Shown here: in pieces, positions 1 through 5,380 of the stretch
How the letters are laid out: each line of letters starts with the position of its first letter
How positions within the stretch are numbered: position 1 is the stretch's first letter
Source of the DNA: Candidatus Peregrinibacteria bacterium CG_4_10_14_0_2_um_filter_43_11
GTDB taxonomy: Bacteria > Patescibacteriota > Gracilibacteria > UM-FILTER-43-11
Direction of reading: 5' to 3'
Length of the DNA stretch: 5,896 bases
Assembly: GCA_002792495.1 (NCBI GenBank)
Contig: PFOK01000070.1
Coordinates: forward strand, 1-5,896
Position numbers and translations under genes: made by a program
The notes under the pieces: generated by a model
What the model saw: only the letters and a program-made list of their open reading frames with translations
Database searches by the model: none
Told to the model about the DNA's origin: nothing

Positions 1-1246
1 AACTGGGATAATTGGCCATGGCGATGACGGCGCCCGTGAAAGGATCCATGATGATCACTTGGCCGTTATCCGCCCGAAAACGTTCTACCGCTTCCTTTAA
101 AACATCTTCCACTTTTTTTTGAACGATTCGGTCAATGGTCAGAACAATAGTATCTCCATCCACGGCGTTGACGATTTTACTTTCCCCGACAGTGATTTGT
201 CGGCCAAAGGGGTCGCTTTCGGCATAAATGGTTCCTTTTTTACCTTCCAGTTCCACGTTGAAGTATCCTTCCACCCCATACTGACCAATGTTGTCGCGGT
301 TTAAAAATCCCACCACGTTCGCGGCCAGTGAATTTTCCGGATAAAAACGCCAGTGTTCGGGAAGTAGTACCACTCCTCTTAAATCGAGTTCACGAATGTG
401 ACGTGAGACTTCCGGATCCAGTTTGTTTTTTAGAAACACATAACGGACTTTACGTCGTGACAGTTGTCCTTCGAGCTCTGTCGGCGTTTCACCTAAGAAT
501 TTTGAGAGACGGGTGGCTACTTCCGTCAGGCGAGTCTCGGGAATCAGCGTGGGATCCGCGTAAATCATAAAACGTTTTGGATCGACGAATACTCCCGGCA
601 AACGTTCGTTGATCACTTCCGCCATGAGGTCGGTATCCACATCGCGCTTTAAAATAAAAAAATCCACTTCCAACTTTGAAATTTTCCGAAGAATATTCGC
701 CGCCACTTCGTCCGCCATCGCCGTATAACTTTTGAACTGGGGCTTGTCGACTTTGGTTTGGATTTCATCGGTTATTCCCAAATCCCATACCGGTTGAGTG
801 GTCATAAAACGCCCGAGCGAGTCTTCATCGATCACGTTGTATTGGCAGTCATCGGGTTTTTCCAGACAGATTTTATAATCCGCTTGATCAAAAAGAAGGG
901 GGGCGAGTTCTTTGGCAATGGTTATTTTGTCGTCCGCCACAAAAGGGTCGATGTACAAGAGATCCAAAGTGGTGTTGGTTGCCAATTTTGAAAGTTCTCC
1001 CGAGTGCGTGTCGCGTACCAGAATTTCCCCGCGACGGGCAGGCAATTCAATGGCTCCGAAATGTTGATTTTTAGCCATTTCACTGTATTTTTTGGACTCG
1101 ACGATTTGAAGCTGAATGAGACGTAAGATGATGATCACAAACAACAAACTCACCGCGATAATCAAAACGCCAATGCGAATGGCATTGTTCAGTTCTGCCC
1201 CGATTTTCATGTTTTTTCGGGCAAATTGTGATTGCTGATATTTCAT
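1..1246 (-). CDS. Class B penicillin-binding protein (FtsI/PBP2 family), N-terminal part, cut by window edge
   Basis: This is the first 415 codons of a peptidoglycan transpeptidase that would cross-link stem peptides outside the cytoplasmic membrane. Reading back from the ATG at 1246-1244, a basic N-terminus (MKYQQSQFARKN) precedes one hydrophobic segment at about residues 25-43 (IGVLIIAVSLLFVIIIL), a typical signal anchor. PARRGEIL (about 69-76) matches the PxRGxI motif opening the PBP dimerisation domain. VVGFLNRDNIGQYGVEGYFN (about 312-331), followed by ELEGKEG, is the hallmark GxxGxEgyyn..L.G..G of class B enzymes. VIIMDPFTGAVIAMANYPS ends at the window edge and is the strand just before the transpeptidase domain. 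The catalytic SxxK, SxN and KTG motifs lie outside, so activity cannot be judged. I cannot decide between an FtsI-type (division) and a PBP2-type (elongation) role. No stop interrupts the frame. It is transcribed divergently from the gene at 1349. Confidence 0.93.
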   Translation of the reverse strand, partial: MKYQQSQFARKNMKIGAELNNAIRIGVLIIAVSLLFVIIILRLIQLQIVESKKYSEMAKNQHFGAIELPARRGEILVRDTHSGELSKLATNTTLDLLYIDPFVADDKITIAKELAPLLFDQADYKICLEKPDDCQYNVIDEDSLGRFMTTQPVWDLGITDEIQTKVDKPQFKSYTAMADEVAANILRKISKLEVDFFILKRDVDTDLMAEVINERLPGVFVDPKRFMIYADPTLIPETRLTEVATRLSKFLGETPTELEGQLSRRKVRYVFLKNKLDPEVSRHIRELDLRGVVLLPEHWRFYPENSLAANVVGFLNRDNIGQYGVEGYFNVELEGKKGTIYAESDPFGRQITVGESKIVNAVDGDTIVLTIDRIVQKKVEDVLKEAVERFRADNGQVIIMDPFTGAVIAMANYPS

Positions 1247-1266
1247 CTTTATTTTATTCGGAAAGC

Positions 1267-1275
1267 ATTCTATCA
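1267..1275 (-). promoter_or_regulatory. Putative extended -10 promoter for the penicillin-binding protein gene
   Basis: On the minus strand the bases read TGA-TAGAAT: an extended -10 (TGn) directly followed by a hexamer with five of six matches to TATAAT. The -35 region at 17-base spacing is poor (TCTTTT), which a TGn element can compensate for. The expected transcript start is near 1260, giving a leader of about 14 bases before the ATG at 1246. It is called by pattern only. Confidence 0.45.
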
Positions 1276-1295
1276 TGTTTTTATTGGAGAAAAGA

Positions 1296-1324
1296 TTGAT
1301 ATTTACTCTATAAAATGCTATAAT
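1296..1324 (+). promoter_or_regulatory. Strong sigma70-type promoter upstream of the SLOG gene
   Basis: TTGATA at 1296-1301 and a perfect TATAAT at 1319-1324 are separated by 17 bases, the ideal spacing, and TGC directly before the -10 adds an extended -10 element. The predicted transcript start is near 1331, leaving a leader of only about 18 bases before the ATG at 1349. This is the best promoter match in the window, and it sits back to back with the minus-strand promoter at 1267-1275. Confidence 0.8.
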
Positions 1325-1348
1325 ATAAAGATTAGATACCCTTAAAAT

Positions 1349-1933
1349 ATGAAATTAAAAATCGGAGTCATGGGATCCGCTCAAGGACCTTCCATAGAAA
1401 ATCAGGAAAATATTCGTAAAGCGATAGAATTGGGGCATTACATTGCTTCCAGCGATTGTATTTTGGTGACGGGAGCTTGTCCGGGACTGCCGGATCAGGC
1501 GGCTTATGGTGCTCATCAGGCAGGCGGTCATGTGATGGGTATTTCCCCCGCTTTCAGCGAAAAAGAACATACTGAACAATACAAATCCCCACAGGATTAC
1601 TATGATGTGATTATTTATACCGGCCTGGGGCTGATGGAGCGTGATATCATCAATATCCGTAGTTCTGACGCGATCATCATCGCAGGGGGTGGCATAGGTT
1701 CCCTGAACGAATTTACTGTGGCTTATGACGAAGGGAAAACCATTGGTATTTTAAATGGAACGGGTGGTATTTCCGATCACATCCCTGAAATTTTGAATAT
1801 TTGCAACCGTGAGCTCAATGGGAACATTGTTTTTGATTCGGACCCGAAAGCGTTGGTTGAAAAAGTGATTGCAGTCATGAAGCACCGGGAATTTCCTACC
1901 ATTGAAGATGAGCGAATTCTGGGGCAACATTAG
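1349..1933 (+). CDS. TIGR00725-like SLOG/LOG-family Rossmann protein
   Basis: A 194-residue protein with the fold of the 'lysine decarboxylase-like' LOG superfamily, which binds nucleotides or nucleotide-derived ligands. It opens with a beta strand and glycine turn, KIGVMGSAQG (residues 4-13). VTGACPGLPDQAA (40-52) is the second conserved loop. MERDIINIRSSDAIII (96-111) precedes AGGGIGSLNEF (112-122), the counterpart of the PGGxGTxxE motif of LOG phosphoribohydrolases. Here PGG is AGG and GT is GS, so LOG cytokinin-type activity should not be assumed. The pattern fits TIGR00725 better, a group with no settled substrate that includes molybdenum-cofactor-carrier-like proteins. The ATG at 1349 is chosen because the conserved strand starts at once and a strong promoter lies 25 bases upstream; there is no Shine-Dalgarno sequence. 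The stop is TAG. It appears to be a single-gene transcript. Family assignment is firm; function is open. Confidence 0.85.
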   Translation: MKLKIGVMGSAQGPSIENQENIRKAIELGHYIASSDCILVTGACPGLPDQAAYGAHQAGGHVMGISPAFSEKEHTEQYKSPQDYYDVIIYTGLGLMERDIINIRSSDAIIIAGGGIGSLNEFTVAYDEGKTIGILNGTGGISDHIPEILNICNRELNGNIVFDSDPKALVEKVIAVMKHREFPTIEDERILGQH

Positions 1934-1943
1934 GCCCCCTATC

Positions 1944-1979
1944 GGTTTACCAATAGATTTACCAATGGGTTTATCAATG
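1944..1979. repeat. Three tandem 12-base repeats just after the SLOG gene
   Basis: GGTTTACCAATA (1944-1955), GATTTACCAATG (1956-1967) and GGTTTATCAATG (1968-1979) are three head-to-tail copies with one to three differences between them; a degenerate fourth (GGAATGGCATGA) may follow. The array starts 11 bases after the TAG stop and lies in the 159-base gap before secE. It forms no evident hairpin, so it is not an intrinsic terminator. Because 12 is a multiple of 3, reading on in the SLOG frame would give repeated N-x-F-(T/I) residues before a TGA at 2012-2014. This may be a decayed coding tail or simple slippage expansion. Confidence 0.75.
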
Positions 1980-2033
1980 GGAATGGCATGAAAAGAAGGT
2001 CGTTTTTAGAATGAAATGAGATAAAAATTAGTC

Positions 2034-2062
2034 TTGCTCTTCTTTTTTCTTTCTGGTATCAT
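2034..2062 (+). promoter_or_regulatory. Promoter of the secE-nusG-ribosomal gene cluster
   Basis: TTGCTC (2034-2039) and TATCAT (2057-2062) are 17 bases apart, and TGG directly precedes the -10, giving an extended -10 element. The predicted start is near 2068, about 25 bases before the secE ATG. The gaps inside the downstream run from secE to rplK are 11 to 16 bases, so this is the likely main promoter for secE, nusG, the inserted membrane protein and rplK, and perhaps for everything to the window end. Confidence 0.7.
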
Positions 2063-2092
2063 CCCTCCGCCAGCTTTTTAAAAGTACATCAA

Positions 2093-2275
2093 ATGTCATT
2101 AAAACATTATCTTCAAGAGAGTTTTCGTGAGCTTCACAACGTGACATGGCCCACGCGCAAACAAGCGGTTCGCATCACCAGTATCGTCTTTATTTTTATG
2201 ATGATCAGTGCGTTCCTTCTGGGTATTTTGGATGAGTTATTGACCCTTGGTTATCATGCTCTATTAGCCCTTTAA
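2093..2275 (+). CDS. secE: Preprotein translocase subunit SecE
   Basis: A 60-residue single-spanning SecE, the small essential clamp subunit of the SecYEG channel in the cytoplasmic membrane. An amphipathic N-terminus with ESFRELHNVTWPTRKQAVRIT (about residues 9-29) carries the family signature E-L-x-x-V-T-W-P-T-R-K, followed by one transmembrane segment at about residues 30-47 (SIVFIFMMISAFLLGILD). The length is that of the short, one-helix form found in most bacteria other than enterobacteria. The ATG at 2093 leaves the usual short stretch before the signature. No Shine-Dalgarno sequence is visible (TACATCAA before ATG). nusG follows after 11 bases, the near-universal bacterial order. No tRNA-Trp or rpmG is seen upstream, where many bacteria have them. 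Confidence 0.97.
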   Translation: MSLKHYLQESFRELHNVTWPTRKQAVRITSIVFIFMMISAFLLGILDELLTLGYHALLAL

Positions 2276-2286
2276 TTATTAGTGTT

Positions 2287-2835
2287 ATGGGAAAACAAGC
2301 AAAAGGAACCGGTCGTCATTGGTATGTACTTCATACCTATTCGGGTTATGAAGACGCGGTGGAAAAAGCGTTGCGTCAACGTATTGAAGCTTTGAATATG
2401 CAGGATTATATTTTTGACATTCGGGTTCCCAAGGAAAGTCAAATCATCATCAAGCGTGGCGAACCCGTTCAGGAAAAGAAGCGTATTTTTCCGGGATATG
2501 TTTTGGTGGAAATGATCGTTACCGATGATTCTTGGTACGTGGTTCGCAATACGCCCAATGTTACGGGTTTCGTGGGCTCCGGGAACATTCCCGTTCCTGT
2601 TACCCCGGAGGAATTCGGCATCATCGAAAAACGAACGGGTGCCGGTACCGATCCCAAGTTCCGAATCGACTTTAAATCCGGGGATCATGTGGTCATCAAT
2701 AATGGTCCTTTCAAAAATTATGATGGGGTTGTCGATAAAATCGATCCCGAAAAAGGAAAAATCAAAGTCATGGTTTCTATTTTTGACCGCGAGACACCCA
2801 TTGAATTGGATTTTACCGAGATAAAAAAGAAATGA
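2287..2835 (+). CDS. nusG: Transcription termination/antitermination factor NusG
   Basis: A 182-residue NusG that binds the RNA polymerase clamp through its NGN domain and ribosomal protein S10 or Rho through its KOW domain. The NGN domain runs from about residue 10 to 115: RHWYVLHTYSGYEDAVEKAL at the start, then KRIFPGYVLVEM (about 64-75), and WYVVRNTPNVTGFVG (about 82-96). The linker EEFGIIEKRTGAG leads to the KOW domain (about 126-178), with KSGDHVVINNGPFKNYDGVV and IFDRETPIELDF, matching the family's iFgR.TPvELdf ending. The length is normal, with no inserted domain, so it is standard NusG rather than a specialised paralogue such as RfaH or LoaP. It starts 11 bases after secE with GTGTT before the ATG and no Shine-Dalgarno sequence. 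It ends in TGA after three lysines, which argues against UGA recoding. Confidence 0.98.
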   Translation: MGKQAKGTGRHWYVLHTYSGYEDAVEKALRQRIEALNMQDYIFDIRVPKESQIIIKRGEPVQEKKRIFPGYVLVEMIVTDDSWYVVRNTPNVTGFVGSGNIPVPVTPEEFGIIEKRTGAGTDPKFRIDFKSGDHVVINNGPFKNYDGVVDKIDPEKGKIKVMVSIFDRETPIELDFTEIKKK

Positions 2836-2851
2836 TCTCTAGTCTGATTTT

Positions 2852-3448
2852 ATGAAAAAAGCGCCCATTGCCATTTTAATCCTTGTCCTTATTCTTATCC
2901 TTTCCGGTGGTGATTACCTTCTGAATACCGCAAATAACAAGACTCCGGAACCCGTCACCATCGACACGCCTGACAATTACCCCAACCTGACACAGACCCT
3001 CATTGAAGGGAATCCGGCAACGCTTGACTATCAGATCTCCAAACGCAATCGCACCACTCAGATCTTTGAAAAAATCGATTTAACCGCCCTTGGCGACATC
3101 CGTGTTTACCGGAGCGAGATTAAAAATCCTGTATTGGCCGGCCAAAAAGAGGCACTCCCCATTGTTGTTTATGAAATTCAAGGGGCGGAAAAACAGGGGG
3201 CAATCACTTATCTGAATGTTAAATTACAGTTCGTCAAACAGATGGACGCGACGGAAAACATCAATGAATCGAGTGATTTTGGAGGCAGTAGTTTTTATTT
3301 TAACGACTTGAACAACCGGAACACCTCGTTCCTGTGTGTGCGGATAGGAGACAATCTATTCGGTTTCCAATTCAGCAAGGTGACGCGCGAGGACTTTGAC
3401 ACCATCAAACAAATGATCGACACTTTATTAGACTCTTTTAATTCTTAA
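2852..3448 (+). CDS. Uncharacterised membrane-anchored protein inserted between nusG and rplK
   Basis: I do not recognise this 198-residue protein. Its N-terminus (MKKAP, then about 14 hydrophobic residues from 6 to 18, IAILILVLILILS) is a signal anchor or uncleaved signal peptide. It is followed by GGDYLL with no lipobox cysteine, so it is probably not a lipoprotein. A Pro/Thr/Asn-rich linker (about 26-45) leads to a soluble domain of about 150 residues with alternating strands, such as ALPIVVYEIQ, AITYLNVKLQFV, SFLCVRIGDNLFGFQFS, and a helical end (DFDTIKQMIDTLLDSF). The likely topology is N-in with the domain outside. Only one cysteine (C162) is present, and no catalytic motif is evident. 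Gaps of 16 bases to nusG and 11 to rplK imply co-transcription. There is no Shine-Dalgarno sequence; GATTTT precedes the ATG. The frame and spacing are good evidence for a real gene, but its function is unknown. Confidence 0.85.
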   Translation: MKKAPIAILILVLILILSGGDYLLNTANNKTPEPVTIDTPDNYPNLTQTLIEGNPATLDYQISKRNRTTQIFEKIDLTALGDIRVYRSEIKNPVLAGQKEALPIVVYEIQGAEKQGAITYLNVKLQFVKQMDATENINESSDFGGSSFYFNDLNNRNTSFLCVRIGDNLFGFQFSKVTREDFDTIKQMIDTLLDSFNS

Positions 3449-3459
3449 ATTTTACTACC

Positions 3460-3885
3460 GTGGCAAAGAAAGTTATTAAAATGATCAAATTGCAGATTCC
3501 TGCCGGCAAGGCAAACCCTGCACCTCCTGTCGGACCTGCGCTTGGTCAGCATGGTCTTAACATTCAGGATTTTTGTACTCAATTCAACAACGCAACTCGT
3601 GAATTGGGCGATACCATTACTCCTGTTGAGATCAGCGTGTACGATGACCGTTCTTTCACCTTCATTCTCAAAACATCTCCTGCGGCTGAGTTGATCAAGA
3701 AGGCACTCAATCTGAAGAAGGGGAGTGGCGTTCCCCATAAAGATAAAGTGGGCACTCTTTCGCGCGTCGCACTGAAGGAAATCGCCGAAAAGAAAATGTC
3801 CGATCTCAATGCCAACGATGTTGAGCAAGCGATGAAAATCATTGCCGGAACAGCTCGTAGTATGGGAGTAACCATTGAAAAATAA
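3460..3885 (+). CDS. rplK: 50S ribosomal protein L11 (GTG start)
   Basis: A 141-residue L11, the usual length. It sits at the base of the ribosomal stalk on the 23S GTPase-associated centre. The N-terminal domain shows IKLQIPAGKANPAPPVGPALGQHGLNIQDFC, with the conserved proline-rich loop contacting thiostrepton-type drugs and elongation factors. TPVEISVYDDRSFTFILKTSPA ends that domain, and the C-terminal RNA-binding domain follows, with the conserved GSGVPHKDKVGTLS and the ending ANDVEQAMKIIAGTARSMGVTIE. Translation begins at GTG 3460, because the family consensus (M)AKKV starts there and no in-frame ATG lies before Met-8. No Shine-Dalgarno sequence is present (TTTTACTACC before GTG). It lies 11 bases after the membrane protein and is separated from rplA by 142 bases. 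Confidence 0.98.
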   Translation: MAKKVIKMIKLQIPAGKANPAPPVGPALGQHGLNIQDFCTQFNNATRELGDTITPVEISVYDDRSFTFILKTSPAAELIKKALNLKKGSGVPHKDKVGTLSRVALKEIAEKKMSDLNANDVEQAMKIIAGTARSMGVTIEK

Positions 3886-3984
3886 TTTTTAATTTAGAAT
3901 TTACATTTTTTAAACTTATTTTGCTTTAGTCTCAAGGTTCCTAAATAAAAATTTCAAATTAAAAATCGTAAATTAATTATATTA

Positions 3985-4013
3985 GTGGGAGGCCTCGAAA
4001 GCCACTTGACCAC
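3985..4013 (+). promoter_or_regulatory. Putative ribosomal protein L1 autoregulatory leader (mimic of the 23S L1 site)
   Basis: In the leader of rplA, GTGGGAGGC (3985-3993), a loop CTCGAAA (3994-4000), GCC (4001-4003), ACTTGA (4004-4009) and CCAC (4010-4013) can fold as GTGG/CCAC and GGC/GCC stems around an asymmetric internal loop of GA against ACTTGA. From memory, the L1-binding region of bacterial 23S rRNA (helices 76-77) has GGUGGGAGGCU on one strand and AGCC-GACCUUGA-AAUA-CCACC on the other. The stems and the GA/CUUGA internal loop therefore correspond closely. L1 represses its own operon in E. coli by binding such a mimic in mRNA. The element ends 14 bases before the rplA ATG, so bound L1 would plausibly block initiation of rplA. 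The structure is read by eye; binding is inferred. Confidence 0.8.
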
Positions 4014-4027
4014 ACAATCATGAGTTT

Positions 4028-4729
4028 ATGCCTAAAAGAAGTAAAGCCTATCGTGCTGTCGCGAAAAAAGTTCATAGCGAAAAGCATTATACTTTGAGCG
4101 AGGGTGTTTCTTTGCTCAAAGAAACCGGTGTTACCAAATTTGATGGAACCGCCGAATTGCATATTTACTTGAATATCGATCCTAAAAAACCGGATCAGGC
4201 GCTTCGTGGGACGCTTGTTTTTCCTCATGGAACCGGAAAAATCTATAAAATAGCCGCAGTGGTCAACGACAGTTTGGCAAAAGAGGCTAAGGCCGCTGGT
4301 GCCATCAGTGCCGGAACAGAGGATTTGATCGCTGAATTCACCAAAGGAAAATTCGATTATGATGTCATCGTCGCCACTCCTGATTCCATGAAACATTTGG
4401 GTAAAGTGGCCAAAATACTCGGTCAAAAAGGCCTGATGCCCAATCCTAAATCCGGAACGGTTACCGACAATGTGGTTCAGACCATCGAAGAACTCAAACG
4501 CGGACGTGTGGAATACCGCAACGACAAACAGGGTAACGTTCATGTTCTCTTCGGAAAAATTTCCTTTAAACAGGAAGAATTGGAAAACAACCTGAAAGCG
4601 ATCTTGCAGGTGATCCGTGACGCGCGTCCTGCCGGTGTTAAGGGGGCTTACGTTAAATCCATCACACTTGCCAGTACCATGGGTCCCGGCATCCATTTGG
4701 ATGTAAACGAGACAATGTCTAATCTTTAA
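4028..4729 (+). CDS. rplA: 50S ribosomal protein L1
   Basis: A 233-residue L1 of normal bacterial length. It forms the mobile L1 stalk of the large subunit that escorts deacylated tRNA out of the E site, and it doubles as a translational repressor. It begins PKRSKAYRAVAKKVHSEKHYTLSEGVSLLKE and shows LNIDPKKPDQALRGTLVFPHGTGK (about residues 49-72). Domain II covers about 70-160. LGQKGLMPNPKSGTVTDNV (about 131-149) contains the universal L1 signature. The ending returns to domain I, with GKISFKQEELENNLKAIL and KGAYVKSITLASTMGPGIHLD. The ATG at 4028 matches the family start; an out-of-frame ATG at 4020 is probably not used. No Shine-Dalgarno sequence lies at the usual distance; GAGTTT precedes the start. 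The upstream L1-site mimic indicates autogenous control. No rplJ-rplL follow, unlike the common order. Confidence 0.98.
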   Translation: MPKRSKAYRAVAKKVHSEKHYTLSEGVSLLKETGVTKFDGTAELHIYLNIDPKKPDQALRGTLVFPHGTGKIYKIAAVVNDSLAKEAKAAGAISAGTEDLIAEFTKGKFDYDVIVATPDSMKHLGKVAKILGQKGLMPNPKSGTVTDNVVQTIEELKRGRVEYRNDKQGNVHVLFGKISFKQEELENNLKAILQVIRDARPAGVKGAYVKSITLASTMGPGIHLDVNETMSNL

Positions 4730-4750
4730 TCAGTACAGTCGATTGGTGTG

Positions 4751-4797
4751 CACTGTAGTACTGTAGCACTGCGCACTGTAGCACTGTCTACTGCACT
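4751..4797. repeat. CACTGTAG-type short tandem repeats between rplA and dut
   Basis: The tract reads as successive imperfect 7-8 base units: CACTGTAG, TACTGTAG, CACTGCG, CACTGTAG, CACTGTCT, ACTGCACT. An exact 11-base direct repeat, CTGTAGCACTG, occurs at 4761-4771 and 4776-4786. The related CAGTACAGT at 4731-4739 is partly complementary to the units, so alternative weak hairpins are possible, but no stable stem with a U-run exists. The tract fills most of the 71-base gap and stops three bases before the dut ATG, so it would be the entire untranslated region in front of dut. Function is unknown. Confidence 0.8.
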
Positions 4798-4800
4798 ATC

Positions 4801-5235
4801 ATGGATGTCAAAATCAAACGCATCGACAAATCCCTCTCACTTCCGGTTTATGAAACCGGGGGGGCGGTGGGTTTTGATTTGCTCGCGCGAGAGGAAGTAA
4901 CGGTAGAACCTCAGTCTATTGCCCTCATCCCTTCTAATGTGATTGTCGAAACACCGGAGGGATATGCCCTCATTATCGCGGCGCGTAGCTCTACGCCCCG
5001 CAAACACGGCTTGAGCATCCCTCATGGCATCGGAATCATCGATCAGGATTACTGCGGAGAGGAAGATGAAATCAAGATTCAGGTTTTTAATTTTACAGAA
5101 AATCCCCTTATCCTTGCCCGTGGTACTAAAATTGCCCAAGGCCTTTTTGTGCGTGTGGATAAAATGACTTTTAAGGAAGTGGATCAGATCAAAAAGGAGA
5201 GCAGGGGAGGGTTTGGGAGTACAGATGAGAAATAA
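4801..5235 (+). CDS. dut: dUTP diphosphatase (trimeric dUTPase family)
   Basis: A 144-residue enzyme expected to hydrolyse dUTP to dUMP and pyrophosphate in the cytoplasm, keeping uracil out of DNA and feeding thymidylate synthesis. All five motifs of the homotrimeric family occur in order: AVGFDLLA (22-29), ARSSTPRKHGLSI (61-73), GIGIIDQDYCGE (76-87) with the Asp and Tyr of the uracil pocket, RGTKIAQGLF (107-116) and the C-terminal RGGFGSTD (135-142) that closes over the phosphates. Motif 2 differs from the common PRSGLAxKHG, having SSTPR in place of SGLAL, and motif 4 has RGTKIAQ for RGdRIAQ. The related dCTP deaminases lack this glycine-rich tail arrangement, so dUTPase is favoured. The ATG at 4801 directly follows the repeat tract and has no Shine-Dalgarno sequence. 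It probably continues the rplA transcript. Confidence 0.93.
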   Translation: MDVKIKRIDKSLSLPVYETGGAVGFDLLAREEVTVEPQSIALIPSNVIVETPEGYALIIAARSSTPRKHGLSIPHGIGIIDQDYCGEEDEIKIQVFNFTENPLILARGTKIAQGLFVRVDKMTFKEVDQIKKESRGGFGSTDEK

Positions 5236-5380
5236 AGAGTTTTGGGCTTCTATCGTCAATGAAAATTCCGATAATACATACGATTTTGTTATTCTTCGGC
5301 AAGAAGTGGAAGTAACGGTAGGAAGGGGTTGTACGCCATTTGACCATTTATTCAATTACTCAAACGTTGTACGAATTTTT

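Noticed and set aside
112..121. Run of eight A on the coding strand of the PBP gene as a frameshift site
   Set aside because: The frame before and after the run is the same and gives family-consistent sequence (IVQKKVEDV), so no shift is needed.
119..991. Three plus-strand open frames (119-304, 328-570, 758-991)
   Set aside because: They lie opposite the penicillin-binding protein gene, whose minus-strand frame is unbroken and carries clear family motifs. Their translations look like nothing known.
2272..2688. Minus-strand and alternative-frame ORFs over nusG, rplK and dut (e.g. 2272-2688, 2525-2824, 3445-3828, 4837-5355)
   Set aside because: All overlap genes with strong family motifs and have no independent start signals or recognisable sequence.
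2833..2835. UGA recoded as glycine, as in Gracilibacteria/Absconditabacteria
   Set aside because: TGA ends nusG exactly at its expected length, and no gene in the window needs an in-frame TGA as sense.
4020..4097. ATG at 4020, a possible small upstream ORF overlapping the rplA start
   Set aside because: It is out of frame with rplA, runs only 25 codons before a TGA, and has no ribosome-binding site. It probably arises from the leader sequence by chance.
3977..4696. A 239-codon minus-strand open frame opposite rplA
   Set aside because: It is the antisense shadow of rplA, a universally conserved gene. The translation is compositionally odd and unrecognisable, and the length follows from rplA codon usage.
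4751..4797. CRISPR array
   Set aside because: The units are 7-8 bases, head to tail, with no spacers and no cas gene nearby.
5292..5305. Small hairpin TTCTT-CGGC-AAGAA after dut
   Set aside because: It has a five-pair AT-rich stem with no following U-run, so it does not qualify as an intrinsic terminator.
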